From Bacteroidota bacterium (GTDB lineage: Bacteria > Bacteroidota > Ignavibacteria > Ignavibacteriales > Ignavibacteriaceae): DNA of 21,309 bases. Position numbers and translations under genes: made by a program. Positions 1 through 8,070 of the stretch are shown here, in pieces. Location of the stretch: NCBI GenBank assembly GCA_021778375.1, contig JAJYCM010000018.1:1-21309 (forward strand). The letters run 5' to 3'. The notes beneath the pieces were generated by a model. The model did not search any database, was not told the DNA's origin, and saw only the letters and a list, made by a program, of their open reading frames with translations. Every line of letters begins with the position of its first letter. Within the stretch, counting starts at the first letter, position 1.

Positions 1-951
1 TTGAACAAACACAAAGAAAATTCCCTTAGCAGTGAACCAGAAGAATTGTTCAATGGGAACTAACCAATGAGCGCCGAAGAGATTCCCAAGATATCCTATT
101 GGTGATTGATATCCGCCCAAGAATAGAGCCGTAACAATTGCCGAGACAGCAAACATATTAGCGTACTCCGAGAGGAAAAACATAGCAAATTTCATTCCTG
201 AATATTCAGTATGGTAACCGGAGACAAGTTCCGATTCCGCTTCAGGGATATCAAACGGAGTGCGGTTTACTTCGGCAAGAGTGCTTATATAAATAATAAC
301 AAAATTGATAATCATGATGGGTATGAAAATAAACTTTGCCAATCCCATCTGCGGACCACCAAATATCATCCAATTCCAAAAATGACCGGTTTGCATTTCG
401 CTTAAAGTTAGGAGATTTGTAGTTCCGGTAATCATAATTATCGAGAGGACGACAAGGACAGTAGGAATTTCATAACTAATTATTTGTGCAGCGGAACGCA
501 TAGCGCCCAGTAATGAATATTTGTTATTTGAAGACCATCCAGCCATTAATATACCTGCAACAACGAAACCTGAAGCAGCAATAATAAAAATTACACCAAG
601 GTCTATATTAGAGCCAATAAAAGCGCTGGAAAATGGAATGGCTGCAAAAGCTACGTAACTTCCTGCAAATACTAACACCGGAGCAATATTAAACAGTGGT
701 TTGTCAGCTAAAGTCGGAATTATATCTTCCTTTTGAATTAATTTTAATATATCGGCAATGGTCTGTAAAATTCCATGGTATCCCACACGCATAGGACCTA
801 AGCGGTCTTGCATGTGAGCAGATACTTTTCTTTCAAACAATACCGCAAATAGTGCAAAGGGAAGGATAAAAATAAACAGAGGTAGAAGGCTTTGGATTAA
901 GTCTGCCAGAAAATTACTGCCTGTCAATTTGAAAAAGAAATCGTAAATCAT
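1..951 (-). CDS. nuoH: NADH-quinone oxidoreductase subunit H (partial, 3' end off window)
   Basis: Reading the minus strand from the ATG at 951-949 gives an open frame of 317 codons to the window edge with no stop, so the C-terminus is missing; the family is usually about 320-350 residues, so little is lost. NuoH is the membrane subunit that joins the peripheral arm to the proton-pumping arm of complex I and helps form the quinone cavity. Visible hallmarks are ERKVSAHMQDRLGP (about residues 40-53), ADILKLIQKEDIIP shortly after, and the highly conserved EVNRTPFDIPEAESELVSGY loop around residues 226-245. Several hydrophobic helices alternate with these loops. The start codon overlaps the nuoD stop as ATGA, which implies translational coupling and supports this start. 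Confidence 0.95.
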   Translation of the reverse strand, partial: MIYDFFFKLTGSNFLADLIQSLLPLFIFILPFALFAVLFERKVSAHMQDRLGPMRVGYHGILQTIADILKLIQKEDIIPTLADKPLFNIAPVLVFAGSYVAFAAIPFSSAFIGSNIDLGVIFIIAASGFVVAGILMAGWSSNNKYSLLGAMRSAAQIISYEIPTVLVVLSIIMITGTTNLLTLSEMQTGHFWNWMIFGGPQMGLAKFIFIPIMIINFVIIYISTLAEVNRTPFDIPEAESELVSGYHTEYSGMKFAMFFLSEYANMFAVSAIVTALFLGGYQSPIGYLGNLFGAHWLVPIEQFFWFTAKGIFFVFVQ

Positions 952-2102
952 CTGTCAACTTCTCCTAAAACGATATCGATGCTTCCAAGAATTGCAATTA
1001 CATCGGCAATCATGTGACCTTTCAAAATTTCATTCAAAACTCCGAGATGGACAAAAGAAGGACCTTTCACCTTTACTCTAAAAGGATTTATAGAACCGTC
1101 GCTAATAATAAAATAACCTAACTCACCGCGGGGATTTTCAACCCGGGAATATACCTGACCGACAGGCGGCTTAATTCTTTTAGGAATAGCTGAGGCAACA
1201 TCACCTTCGGGAAGATTATTAACAGCTTGTTCAATTATTTTAAGGCTTTCTTCCATTTCCAAAATTCTTACATAGTATCGATCCCAGCAATCGCCGACCT
1301 TTCCCATTAAGCCTTCGCCAACCGGAATATCAAAATCAAATTTGTTGTAGACAGAATAGGAGTCGTTTTTTCTAATATCCCATTTGAAGCCACTTCCTCT
1401 TAAGTTTGGTCCACTTATTCCATAATTAATTGCTACATCTAAGGGCAAAACACCTACATTGGCAGTACGGTCTATAAATATTTTATTCTTTGTAAGAAGA
1501 TCATTTAATTCTTTAATCTTAGGGCGAAAATATTTTATAAATTCATTAGTTTGATTTACGAAATCTGGATGTAGATCATGAGAAAGCCCTCCGACCCAGA
1601 TATAATTATAAAGAAGCCGCGCGCCGCAAGTCTGTTCAAAAAGGCTTAAGATTTTTTCACGGTCTCTAAAGCAAAAAAGGAAGGGGGTGAAGGCGCCGAT
1701 ATCAACAGCGTAAGTTCCTAAAGCAACAAGATGCGAAGCAATTCTTTGAAGCTCGCCCATAATAACTCTGATATATTCAACCCGCTCTGGGACTTGAATT
1801 CCAAGAAGTTTTTCAACCGCAATAGCATAACCAAATTCATTGTACATCGAAGCAAGATAATCCATCCTGTCTGTGTACGGAATAACTTGAGAATAGTTCA
1901 TCGCTTCTGCGTGTTTTTCAAAGCAGCGATGCAGGTAACCGATGTGGGGGATAGCATTAGTTATAATTTCCCCTTCCAGTTCCAATTCAAGCCTGAGCAC
2001 ACCGTGTGTTGACGGATGTTGTGGTCCCATATTAAGAACCATTTCTTCGGTTCTAAATCCGGTCTTATGCTCTAATTTGTTTTTTTCTATTGTTATAGAC
2101 AT
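948..2102 (-). CDS. nuoD: NADH-quinone oxidoreductase subunit D (49 kDa)
   Basis: This is the 49 kDa peripheral-arm subunit of complex I, which with NuoB forms the quinone reduction site near cluster N2. The 384-residue protein has the family start MGPQHPSTHGV at residues 25-35 (with the quinone-site His33), then GYLHRCFEKHAE and YTDRMDYLASM, and the typical C-terminal ending DIVLGEVDR. It is full length for a stand-alone NuoD, and NuoC is a separate gene here, unlike the fused NuoCD of Escherichia coli. It lies 76 bp downstream of nuoC and overlaps nuoH by four bases (ATGA). No nuoE, nuoF or nuoG lies between it and nuoH. Confidence 0.97.
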   Translation of the reverse strand: MSITIEKNKLEHKTGFRTEEMVLNMGPQHPSTHGVLRLELELEGEIITNAIPHIGYLHRCFEKHAEAMNYSQVIPYTDRMDYLASMYNEFGYAIAVEKLLGIQVPERVEYIRVIMGELQRIASHLVALGTYAVDIGAFTPFLFCFRDREKILSLFEQTCGARLLYNYIWVGGLSHDLHPDFVNQTNEFIKYFRPKIKELNDLLTKNKIFIDRTANVGVLPLDVAINYGISGPNLRGSGFKWDIRKNDSYSVYNKFDFDIPVGEGLMGKVGDCWDRYYVRILEMEESLKIIEQAVNNLPEGDVASAIPKRIKPPVGQVYSRVENPRGELGYFIISDGSINPFRVKVKGPSFVHLGVLNEILKGHMIADVIAILGSIDIVLGEVDR

Positions 2103-2178
2103 TATGTTTTAAATTCTAGTTAACAAAAAACAGATAATAAAAAAAATCTAAGGTTTAGATCTCCGACAAATACAAAAT

Positions 2179-2709
2179 TTAATATGGAACTTTCATTCCC
2201 AGATAAAATTCCGGGTTCTTATAATCTTTTCTCAATGGATAGCCGGCTTCCCAATCATAAGGCATTAAAATTCTTCTTAAGTCAGGATGATTCAGGAAAA
2301 TAATTCCCAGAAGGTCATAAGCTTCACGTTCGTGCCAATCAGCATGACGCCAAGTACTTTCAACTGATGCTACTTCCGGTTTTTCGCGTTCTGTAGAAAC
2401 TTTCAATGTTATTTTATGATGAAGCTTGGTAGATTCTAAATGATAAAAAACACTTAATGTACCGCCTGAAATAATTTGAGTACCGTCCGTATCAGCAGAT
2501 TTTTTCCCATTGGCGTCATCGACTCCGGATAAATTCATCAAACTATCGAACAATAATTCTTCATTTTCTCTTAGAAAGAGACAAACCTTATTAATTTCAA
2601 TTGGATTAACTTTAATGAAATGTTCAACCGGTTGGGACGTAACCAGTTCAAGCATTGCATCCCCGAAATTATTTTTAAGTATTGTAAAAATTTCTTCAGT
2701 AGTCTTCAT
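2179..2709 (-). CDS. nuoC: NADH-quinone oxidoreductase subunit C (30 kDa)
   Basis: This is the 30 kDa peripheral-arm subunit of complex I, which binds NuoD in the connecting module. The protein has 176 residues. The family signature is in the C-terminal third: WHEREAYDLLGIIF (about 125-138) followed by HPDLRRILMPYDW (141-153) and PLRKDY (158-163). A short insert rich in Asp, Lys and Gly (about residues 64-80) looks like a variable surface loop. The ATG at 2709 overlaps the nuoB stop by one base (TGATG), so the two genes are likely translationally coupled. A 76-bp gap precedes nuoD. Confidence 0.95.
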   Translation of the reverse strand: MKTTEEIFTILKNNFGDAMLELVTSQPVEHFIKVNPIEINKVCLFLRENEELLFDSLMNLSGVDDANGKKSADTDGTQIISGGTLSVFYHLESTKLHHKITLKVSTEREKPEVASVESTWRHADWHEREAYDLLGIIFLNHPDLRRILMPYDWEAGYPLRKDYKNPEFYLGMKVPY

Positions 2710-3200
2710 CAGCTTTTCTTTACCAGAGATTCATTTCTAATTTTCTCTTGAAGCTTTAGCAGACCTTCCAATAAAGCTTCGGGGCGGGGCGGGCAGCCTG
2801 GAACGTAAACATCTACCGGAATAACTCTATCCACTCCTTTTAAAACATGGTAACCGTGTTCCCAGTAAGGGCCGCCACAGTTTGAACAGCTTCCCATAGA
2901 AATAACATATTTAGGGTCCGGCATTTGTTCATATAATCTTTTTATCCGGGTAGCCATTTTAAGAGTAACAGTTCCGGAAATAATAATTACGTCAGACTGG
3001 CGGGGAGAAGGGCGTGGAATAACGCCGAATCTGTCAAAATCATAATGAGAAGCAGAAGTAGCCATCATCTCAATTGCACAGCATGCAAGTCCAAAGCTTA
3101 CTTGCCATAGAGATGATAACCGCGCCCAATTTAGCAGATCATCTACTTTTGTTATGACGATATTTTCATCATTAAATTGTTTGTCTAATAAACTACTCAT
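2709..3200 (-). CDS. nuoB: NADH-quinone oxidoreductase subunit B (PSST)
   Basis: This subunit carries the terminal [4Fe-4S] cluster N2, which hands electrons to quinone. In the 163-residue protein the four expected ligands are present: the tandem pair Cys40-Cys41 in FGLACCAIEM, Cys105 in SMGSCSNCGG, and Cys136 in VPGCPPRPE. The length and motif order match the NuoB/PSST family. It lies second in the operon, 53 bp downstream of nuoA, and its stop overlaps the nuoC start by one base. Confidence 0.97.
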   Translation of the reverse strand: MSSLLDKQFNDENIVITKVDDLLNWARLSSLWQVSFGLACCAIEMMATSASHYDFDRFGVIPRPSPRQSDVIIISGTVTLKMATRIKRLYEQMPDPKYVISMGSCSNCGGPYWEHGYHVLKGVDRVIPVDVYVPGCPPRPEALLEGLLKLQEKIRNESLVKKS

Positions 3201-3253
3201 AAATATCTATCTAACTAATTCGTAATCAATTATTAATAAATTACCGTAAAAAA

Positions 3254-3676
3254 TTATGCGGCTTCATCTTCCTTAATATCAATTTGTACATTTTTTAAGG
3301 TAGGAAGAATTACTTTAGGTTTTACCCATTCAAGGTCACCTTTGCGCCATTCGTAGGCCATACCTAAACCAAGCATAAAGAGAAAAATTGCTCCGACTAA
3401 AAATCCACCAAGACCAAATCCTTTATATACTAAAGCCCATGGAATTAAAAGGACAACTTCAACATCAAAAATTAAAAAGATAAGTGCTACTACGTAAAAT
3501 CTTATATTAAATTTAACCCACGGAGTGCCGATTGGATTTTCTCCGCATTCATAAGTTAGCATTTTCTCGTGAGTTGGTCGTGCAGGTCTAATTAATTTTG
3601 CTGCTATTAATGCAATAATAACAAAAACAATTGCAATCAATAAAAAAACAAATACTTTTCCAAATTCTATTAACAT
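3254..3676 (-). CDS. nuoA: NADH-quinone oxidoreductase subunit A
   Basis: This is the first gene of the complex I operon in the window. The 140-residue membrane protein has three predicted helices (about 7-29, 58-80 and 88-108). The conserved loop LTYECGENPIG (40-50) contains the YECG motif, and the second helix carries FDVEVV (70-75), the acidic signature of NuoA/ND3. The C-terminal tail after residue 110 is somewhat longer than in the shortest homologues and is acidic at the end. A weak GGAA-type ribosome site lies just upstream of the ATG. No gene on the same strand precedes it for 500 bp, so the operon promoter should be in that gap. Confidence 0.96.
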   Translation of the reverse strand: MLIEFGKVFVFLLIAIVFVIIALIAAKLIRPARPTHEKMLTYECGENPIGTPWVKFNIRFYVVALIFLIFDVEVVLLIPWALVYKGFGLGGFLVGAIFLFMLGLGMAYEWRKGDLEWVKPKVILPTLKNVQIDIKEDEAA

Positions 3677-3738
3677 TTTTCCAATAATTTATTATTAAAA
3701 GTTAAAACAACAGTTCTCTAATGTCAAGAAAAGATTTA

Positions 3739-3746
3739 CAAAACTA
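3739..3746 (-). promoter_or_regulatory. Possible -7 promoter element for the nuo operon
   Basis: Read on the minus strand this is TAGTTTTG, an exact match to the Bacteroidota -7 consensus TAnnTTTG. It lies about 63 bp upstream of the nuoA start codon, a sensible leader length. I do not see a -33 TTG at the usual 17-23 bp spacing; the nearest TTG is 30 bp away. The assignment is therefore tentative. Confidence 0.25.
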
Positions 3747-4061
3747 ATTTGTTAAATAAAATCGGCTAACTAAAAACAATATATATGCCAAACGGAAAAA
3801 GGAAATTAGTGCTAATAGTGAAACAACTTAGAATGTAAAAAATATTTTGATTTATCATTATTAAGATACCTAATTTGAAAACCTTCTCATTTCAGAGAAA
3901 CAAAAGCGCTTGATCTTATTTTATTTATTATGCTAACTCGGAAATGAAATCATTTAATACTAATTAATTTTACTATTAATTTTCCGAAAAGATTATAGTA
4001 CTTTGAAAGAATAAAGAACCTTTCTTTTTAAGAATGTATCAAATAGCTGAGTCTTTTAAAA

Positions 4062-4138
4062 GGGTACTTCTAAAAATTATCTTTTATAAGAATTTAAAGC
4101 AGAGAACGCAAAGAATATTGAAGTTTTTAGAAGTGCCC
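4062..4138. repeat. 15-bp inverted repeat with 47-nt loop
   Basis: GGGTACTTCTAAAAA (4062-4076) faces TTTTTAGAAGTGCCC (4124-4138). The arms match at 14 of 15 positions, and the one difference would be a G-U pair in RNA, so the transcript could form a continuous 15-bp stem. It ends about 45 bp before the DUF2892 start codon and has no T-tract on its plus-strand side. It could be a leader structure or a remnant of a small mobile repeat. Confidence 0.6.
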
Positions 4139-4182
4139 AAAAGTTATTATATTACATAAACAATTTAAGGAGATACTGAAAA

Positions 4183-4377
4183 ATGAAAAAAAACATTGGT
4201 AATACCGATCGACGGTTTAGGGTTATCCTCGGTATTGTAATAGCCGTTCTGGGGATCTTTTATCAATCATGGTGGGGACTATTAGCTGTCATCCCATTGG
4301 TTACAGCAATGATTCAGGTTTGTCCTGCATATTTACCATTCGGAATTTCCACTATTAAAAAGGAGCAAAATAAATAG
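4183..4377 (+). CDS. DUF2892 (YgaP-type) small membrane protein
   Basis: The 64-residue protein has the DUF2892 pattern: an N-terminal KKNIGNTDRRFRVILG segment, two short hydrophobic helices (about 13-28 and 30-46), and a Cys-Pro (VCPAYLPFGIST) near the C-terminus. The family is a small integral membrane domain, sometimes fused to rhodanese domains as in YgaP; its biochemical role here is not known. AAGGAGA at 4167-4173 gives a good ribosome binding site for the ATG at 4183. The gene stands alone and ends at a shared terminator facing the cytochrome cluster. Confidence 0.85.
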   Translation: MKKNIGNTDRRFRVILGIVIAVLGIFYQSWWGLLAVIPLVTAMIQVCPAYLPFGISTIKKEQNK

Positions 4378-4411
4378 TTAAACTATTTATTAAACCTAAA
4401 AATTTTCTATA

Positions 4412-4443
4412 AAAAAAGCCGTCATTTTATTGACGGCTTTTTT
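4412..4443. terminator. Bidirectional intrinsic terminator
   Basis: The stem GCCGTCA (4418-4424) pairs with TGACGGC (4431-4437) around a TTTTAT loop, flanked by an A-tract on the left and a T-tract on the right. It can therefore end transcription both from the DUF2892 gene on the plus strand and from the converging cytochrome operon on the minus strand. Confidence 0.93.
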
Positions 4444-4463
4444 GCATTCCTCTGTTTCTGAAA

Positions 4464-5336
4464 TTAATTTCCTCTTACATTAACTTTCCCATTTATATGC
4501 TTAGTCTTGTCAATGATATTTCCTTGATCATCAACAACGCCTTCGTGGCATGCAACGCATGAAGTGATTGGGAATTGCTGATAGCCAATATGTCCCTTAG
4601 GAGGCAGATCATGGCAGGATCCGCAAGCAGCTTGAGTTCCATCAACTTTATTCCAAGTTACTGTTTTATTATTACCGACCATTTGACTGTCAGCGAAAGC
4701 AAATTGATCACCCGGAAGAGCAGAGTCTACCGAGAACACAAAGTTGCCGTGACAGTATGTGTTTGAGCAAGAGGCGGCGTTATAATCATAAGAAGCATTC
4801 GACGCTGCGTTTGTAGAAGCTAAGCCCGTTAAGTTTACTTGAGCAGGTTGTCCCGGATTTATATGCCCAGACGAATAAACCGATTGGGGTACAACGTGGC
4901 AATTTGAACAATTGACAGTGCTTATTGAATTTCCATATAAATGATTAAAATGAGCGCCAACTCCAATCGCTGTTGTAGCTGTATCGCCATTCAAATCTCT
5001 TGGCGGGGCAATATAAGTTCCTGTGGTATCTGAAAAATTTCCGTGGCATGTATTGCATGCTTCTGGACCTTGCGGAGATTTATGACATGATTTGCAGCTT
5101 GCTCCGGTTGTACCGCCGCTATAGTCAGCAGCATGGCATTGCTGGCAATCTTTCATATTCCAATTGTTAGCTTTAACAATATTACCGTGAAAATTAGGTG
5201 AGGTAGGGTCTAAATTTCCTGGTTTATGTGCGCTAAGTTGAGGAGTGACAGGAATATTATTTTGCAAATCGCTGCAACCAATCAATATTATTCCGAAAGC
5301 AAACGCTAATAATATGTTTATAAGAAAGTATTTCAT
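4464..5336 (-). CDS. Seven-haem c-type cytochrome lipoprotein (CxxxxCH/CXXCH type)
   Basis: The protein has a lipoprotein signal ending in the lipobox LIGC, so it is probably lipid-anchored on the periplasmic or outer-membrane side. It contains six CXXCH motifs (CQQCH, CKSCH, CNTCH, CSNCH, CGSCH, CVACH) and one spaced motif CSNTYCH (CX4CH). The CX4CH followed by CXXCH pattern resembles the Geobacter CxxxxCH...CXXCH domain family. I chose the ATG at 5336 because GGAA lies 6-7 nt upstream and the signal then begins MKYFLIN. The upstream in-frame ATG at 5348 would add an atypical acidic residue and has no ribosome site. It is the last gene of the cluster, directly after the 14-haem cytochrome, and ends at a strong terminator. 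Confidence 0.88.
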   Translation of the reverse strand: MKYFLINILLAFAFGIILIGCSDLQNNIPVTPQLSAHKPGNLDPTSPNFHGNIVKANNWNMKDCQQCHAADYSGGTTGASCKSCHKSPQGPEACNTCHGNFSDTTGTYIAPPRDLNGDTATTAIGVGAHFNHLYGNSISTVNCSNCHVVPQSVYSSGHINPGQPAQVNLTGLASTNAASNASYDYNAASCSNTYCHGNFVFSVDSALPGDQFAFADSQMVGNNKTVTWNKVDGTQAACGSCHDLPPKGHIGYQQFPITSCVACHEGVVDDQGNIIDKTKHINGKVNVRGN

Positions 5337-5354
5337 TTTAATTTCCATTTATTA

Positions 5355-6563
5355 TCAGTGTACATTTGAACCATGACAGTAACCGCAGAAACCAACGCCA
5401 GCCGGTGAAGATGGGGAAGAACCGGTATGGCAATTAAAGCAAACAGAACCCTGGCTTGTATGCCAATCTCCGTGAACATCATGCATATAATTTCGCGGGT
5501 GGGTTCTTGGATTTGTACCTTGGATTCCGTCCGGATCAGTATGGCATTGAATACAAGTAGGGTCACCGCCTTGAACATCATGGCAGGCGGCACAACTTTC
5601 AATATCTCTTCTTGCTAAGGTTGCATGTTCTCCGCCTCCTGATCCAACTCCTATTATCATAAAGTTTGGCTCTAAGTGGGATGTCGGTTCGATACCTCCA
5701 AGTGAAAAATCACCTTGCTTTGATTGATGGCAAGTAGCACAAAAAGTATTTATTTGATGGCACGATTGGCACTCAGCAGTCTTTCCTTTTGCATCAATAC
5801 CATGTGTAAACCTATAGTTAAGATCGTGAACTCTAGTAATCTGCTGCTGTTTAACTCCGTCTTTGGAATTTGTCGGGGAATAAGGTTGATAAAAGTCATT
5901 CGGAGTACCATTTCCTGTAAGCATAGTTGTTCCGGTATGACATTCCTGGCATGAAGCGTTATCGTGGCACATTATACAATTTGCGTTAAAATCTCTTGCA
6001 GCAAATTTATGCGTTTGAAGAAAATCTCCGCTTTTGTGCGATTGCGGTTTTAAGTCTGCTGTTGAAGTATGACAACTAATGCATTCATTTGAAGCTTTTG
6101 ATTTATTGTTATGGCATGTGTAGCATGTTTCCATTTTTGGGTAAGGCTGAGCCGCATCTTCTGCATAAGCTACGTCAAAAACTCCTTTATGGCAGGTTTC
6201 GCATTTGATTTTCTGTTTATCCAGATGGAATTGATGATTGAATTTCAATTCCGATTTCTTTTGGATCAACGGTTTATAAATATTATCGTAGTGGCATTTA
6301 TCGCACTTAGTCTTGTCAGTTACATCATGACAGCTTGAACAGGCGTCATGGTTGGGCATCAAATTATCTTTAAGAGAAGTACTTTTAGGAACGGCAGTAT
6401 GGCAATCTTCGCATGCAGCATTTCCATTGTGAACTTTATGGGAAAACTTAATAATGCCTTTGTTTCCAATTCCTTTAGGGTCGCTTCTCAAAAAGAATGC
6501 GCTGAAAATAAAAAGAGCCACTGCAAGAGGAAGAGCAAAAATATAAAGGTATTTAATTTTCAT
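5355..6563 (-). CDS. Fourteen-haem c-type cytochrome, N-terminally anchored
   Basis: The 402-residue protein carries 14 CXXCH haem sites spread over its length, one per about 28 residues, a density typical of electron-conducting multihaem proteins. Residues 5-25 form a hydrophobic helix without an obvious signal-peptidase site, so the protein may stay anchored in the inner membrane facing the periplasm, or be cleaved. The first third (KFSHKVH...CEDCH...CSSCH...CDKCH) resembles cytochrome c7/c3-type triads, with His-rich stretches before each motif supplying distal ligands. It lies 15 bp after the beta-barrel gene and just before the lipoprotein cytochrome, so the three are probably co-transcribed. 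No catalytic subunit signature is visible, and an electron-transfer role is inferred. Confidence 0.88.
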   Translation of the reverse strand: MKIKYLYIFALPLAVALFIFSAFFLRSDPKGIGNKGIIKFSHKVHNGNAACEDCHTAVPKSTSLKDNLMPNHDACSSCHDVTDKTKCDKCHYDNIYKPLIQKKSELKFNHQFHLDKQKIKCETCHKGVFDVAYAEDAAQPYPKMETCYTCHNNKSKASNECISCHTSTADLKPQSHKSGDFLQTHKFAARDFNANCIMCHDNASCQECHTGTTMLTGNGTPNDFYQPYSPTNSKDGVKQQQITRVHDLNYRFTHGIDAKGKTAECQSCHQINTFCATCHQSKQGDFSLGGIEPTSHLEPNFMIIGVGSGGGEHATLARRDIESCAACHDVQGGDPTCIQCHTDPDGIQGTNPRTHPRNYMHDVHGDWHTSQGSVCFNCHTGSSPSSPAGVGFCGYCHGSNVH

Positions 6564-6578
6564 ATTACATTACATCAG

Positions 6579-7856
6579 TTAAAAATTTGAGTTAAACCAG
6601 TAATTGAGTTTCAAGAACATTCGGAAGTCATTTCTATAGATTTTATTATCCATATACTGTGCCTGTAAATCAAAAGATAATAGAGCCCATGGACGAATAT
6701 TAAACCCGCCGATTATTGCCGCAAGATGGTTAAGCGGTTCATTCGGATCAGAGGATAATTTATATTGTGTGAATGAAACACCGACTGATGGTGTTAGCAA
6801 ACCATTAAGCACTGTATATGCTGAATAAAGAGATAGAGCATCAAGTTCACCGGCATAACCAAATGTTTTTCGATAGCTGATGCTTCCGTAATTTGAATTT
6901 ATTCCGACTGTAACACGCTGAGAATTAGCATCCTGATAAATCACGTTACCGTATCTTCCGGTTACGGTAAAGAATTTGTTGATTGTGTAATCGGCGCCGA
7001 CTTCCACTTCCTGTGTGTTTCCATAATCAAACACAGAAAATATGGAGTTGTAACTAATCATTGGAGCACGATAGTTATAATATAAACTGAGCCTTAGATT
7101 TTTATCAGGAGAATACCCTCCGTCAAATTCAACTTTAGAAGTACGGTTAAAGTTTAAATCATAATCATAAGTTGTGAAAATATTCACCTTATCTTTATAA
7201 CTATAATTTACTTCTGCGGATGTGAACTGATATTGAAGCGAATTGTTACTAATTAAAACTTGAATAGGGTTCAGATTTGCGTCAAGTCTTGTAGCCCAAT
7301 ATGGCTCAGGCTGAAAATTTTTATCGACATAACTAAGAGACATCTGGAAATTCTCTAGAGCGACAGTCGTAAATTTTCCGCCAAGGATAAAATCTTTATC
7401 CCATTTGTTGGTCAATTGCAATTTATCATAAGCCGGAACATCACCACCATAATAGCCTGTAAATTTATAGGCGCTTTTTTTCAAGTCAACATTTATTCCG
7501 TCATAAACCCCACCGGCAACGCTATTAAAGATAGGCTGTCTACCTAATTTTATGGTGGCAAGATCAAATAAATCCCGAACCTCTAAATATAAATTATAGA
7601 ACCTTAGCATTGGACCATCCATCATCTTGACGCCTGATAGGTCGCCTTCCAAATTCATATAAGAACGCAGCGAAACGTTCCCTTGGTTGATGTTCAAATT
7701 CAACATTTGATAAGAACGCAAATATGTACTTGATGAGTTAGTCGAATCGAACGTTTGGAATGAATAAACAGACGATGAGAATCTACCGTTAAAACTTTGA
7801 GGCAAAACAACGATAGAAATTCCAATGATAAAAATAATAGTAAAAAATTTTTTCAT
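6579..7856 (-). CDS. Outer-membrane beta-barrel protein (porin-like) of the cytochrome cluster
   Basis: The 425-residue protein starts with a signal peptide (MKKFFTIIFIIGISIVVLP) and then consists of alternating amphipathic strands rich in Tyr, Asn and Ser. It ends in LKLNYWFNSNF, with the C-terminal aromatic residue typical of proteins folded by the BAM machinery. The segment VRDLFDLATIKLGRQPIFNS resembles porin-like barrels that describe a common 'LGRQ' strand. There are no CXXCH motifs. Its position between multihaem cytochromes suggests a sheath for an electron conduit comparable in role to MtrB or the Geobacter porin-cytochrome barrels, but I cannot show homology to those. It could instead be a substrate porin. 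Its ATG has no clear Shine-Dalgarno sequence. Confidence 0.8.
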   Translation of the reverse strand: MKKFFTIIFIIGISIVVLPQSFNGRFSSSVYSFQTFDSTNSSSTYLRSYQMLNLNINQGNVSLRSYMNLEGDLSGVKMMDGPMLRFYNLYLEVRDLFDLATIKLGRQPIFNSVAGGVYDGINVDLKKSAYKFTGYYGGDVPAYDKLQLTNKWDKDFILGGKFTTVALENFQMSLSYVDKNFQPEPYWATRLDANLNPIQVLISNNSLQYQFTSAEVNYSYKDKVNIFTTYDYDLNFNRTSKVEFDGGYSPDKNLRLSLYYNYRAPMISYNSIFSVFDYGNTQEVEVGADYTINKFFTVTGRYGNVIYQDANSQRVTVGINSNYGSISYRKTFGYAGELDALSLYSAYTVLNGLLTPSVGVSFTQYKLSSDPNEPLNHLAAIIGGFNIRPWALLSFDLQAQYMDNKIYRNDFRMFLKLNYWFNSNF

Positions 7857-7932
7857 ATTAGTTTTCGTTTCTTCTAAACAAAGCTGTCAAAAAATATACT
7901 TCCCTTACCCTTGCCAGAACATTTGTTTGGAT

Positions 7933-7979
7933 CAAAGCGAGATTCAATAATTCAAGTGTTAACCCAGAATCTCGCTTTG
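7933..7979. repeat. 13-bp perfect inverted repeat (hairpin)
   Basis: CAAAGCGAGATTC (7933-7945) and GAATCTCGCTTTG (7967-7979) are perfect inverted arms around a 21-nt loop. It lies in the gap between the c554-like gene and the barrel gene. Neither side has a T-tract, so it is not a standard terminator. It may be an mRNA stability or processing hairpin inside the cytochrome operon. Confidence 0.65.
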
Positions 7980-8070
7980 CCCGTGGAAATAACTTTGAGG
8001 CGTAAAAATATTGTTCTGTTAAAAGCCATTTTTAACACAATCCAAAGAATGAGCAATAGAACCCCAAATT

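Larger units (their letters stand above)
3677..4182. other. Divergent intergenic region, no gene seen
   Basis: This is an AT-rich gap of about 506 bp between divergently transcribed nuoA (minus) and the DUF2892 gene (plus). It should hold the promoters of both. I see no convincing protein-coding frame. Its notable content is the -7-like element near 3739 and the long inverted repeat at 4062-4138, described separately. Confidence 0.6.

Noticed and set aside
1731..2012. Plus-strand open frame inside nuoD
   Set aside because: It is antisense to a well-supported complex I gene and has no ribosome site or recognisable product.
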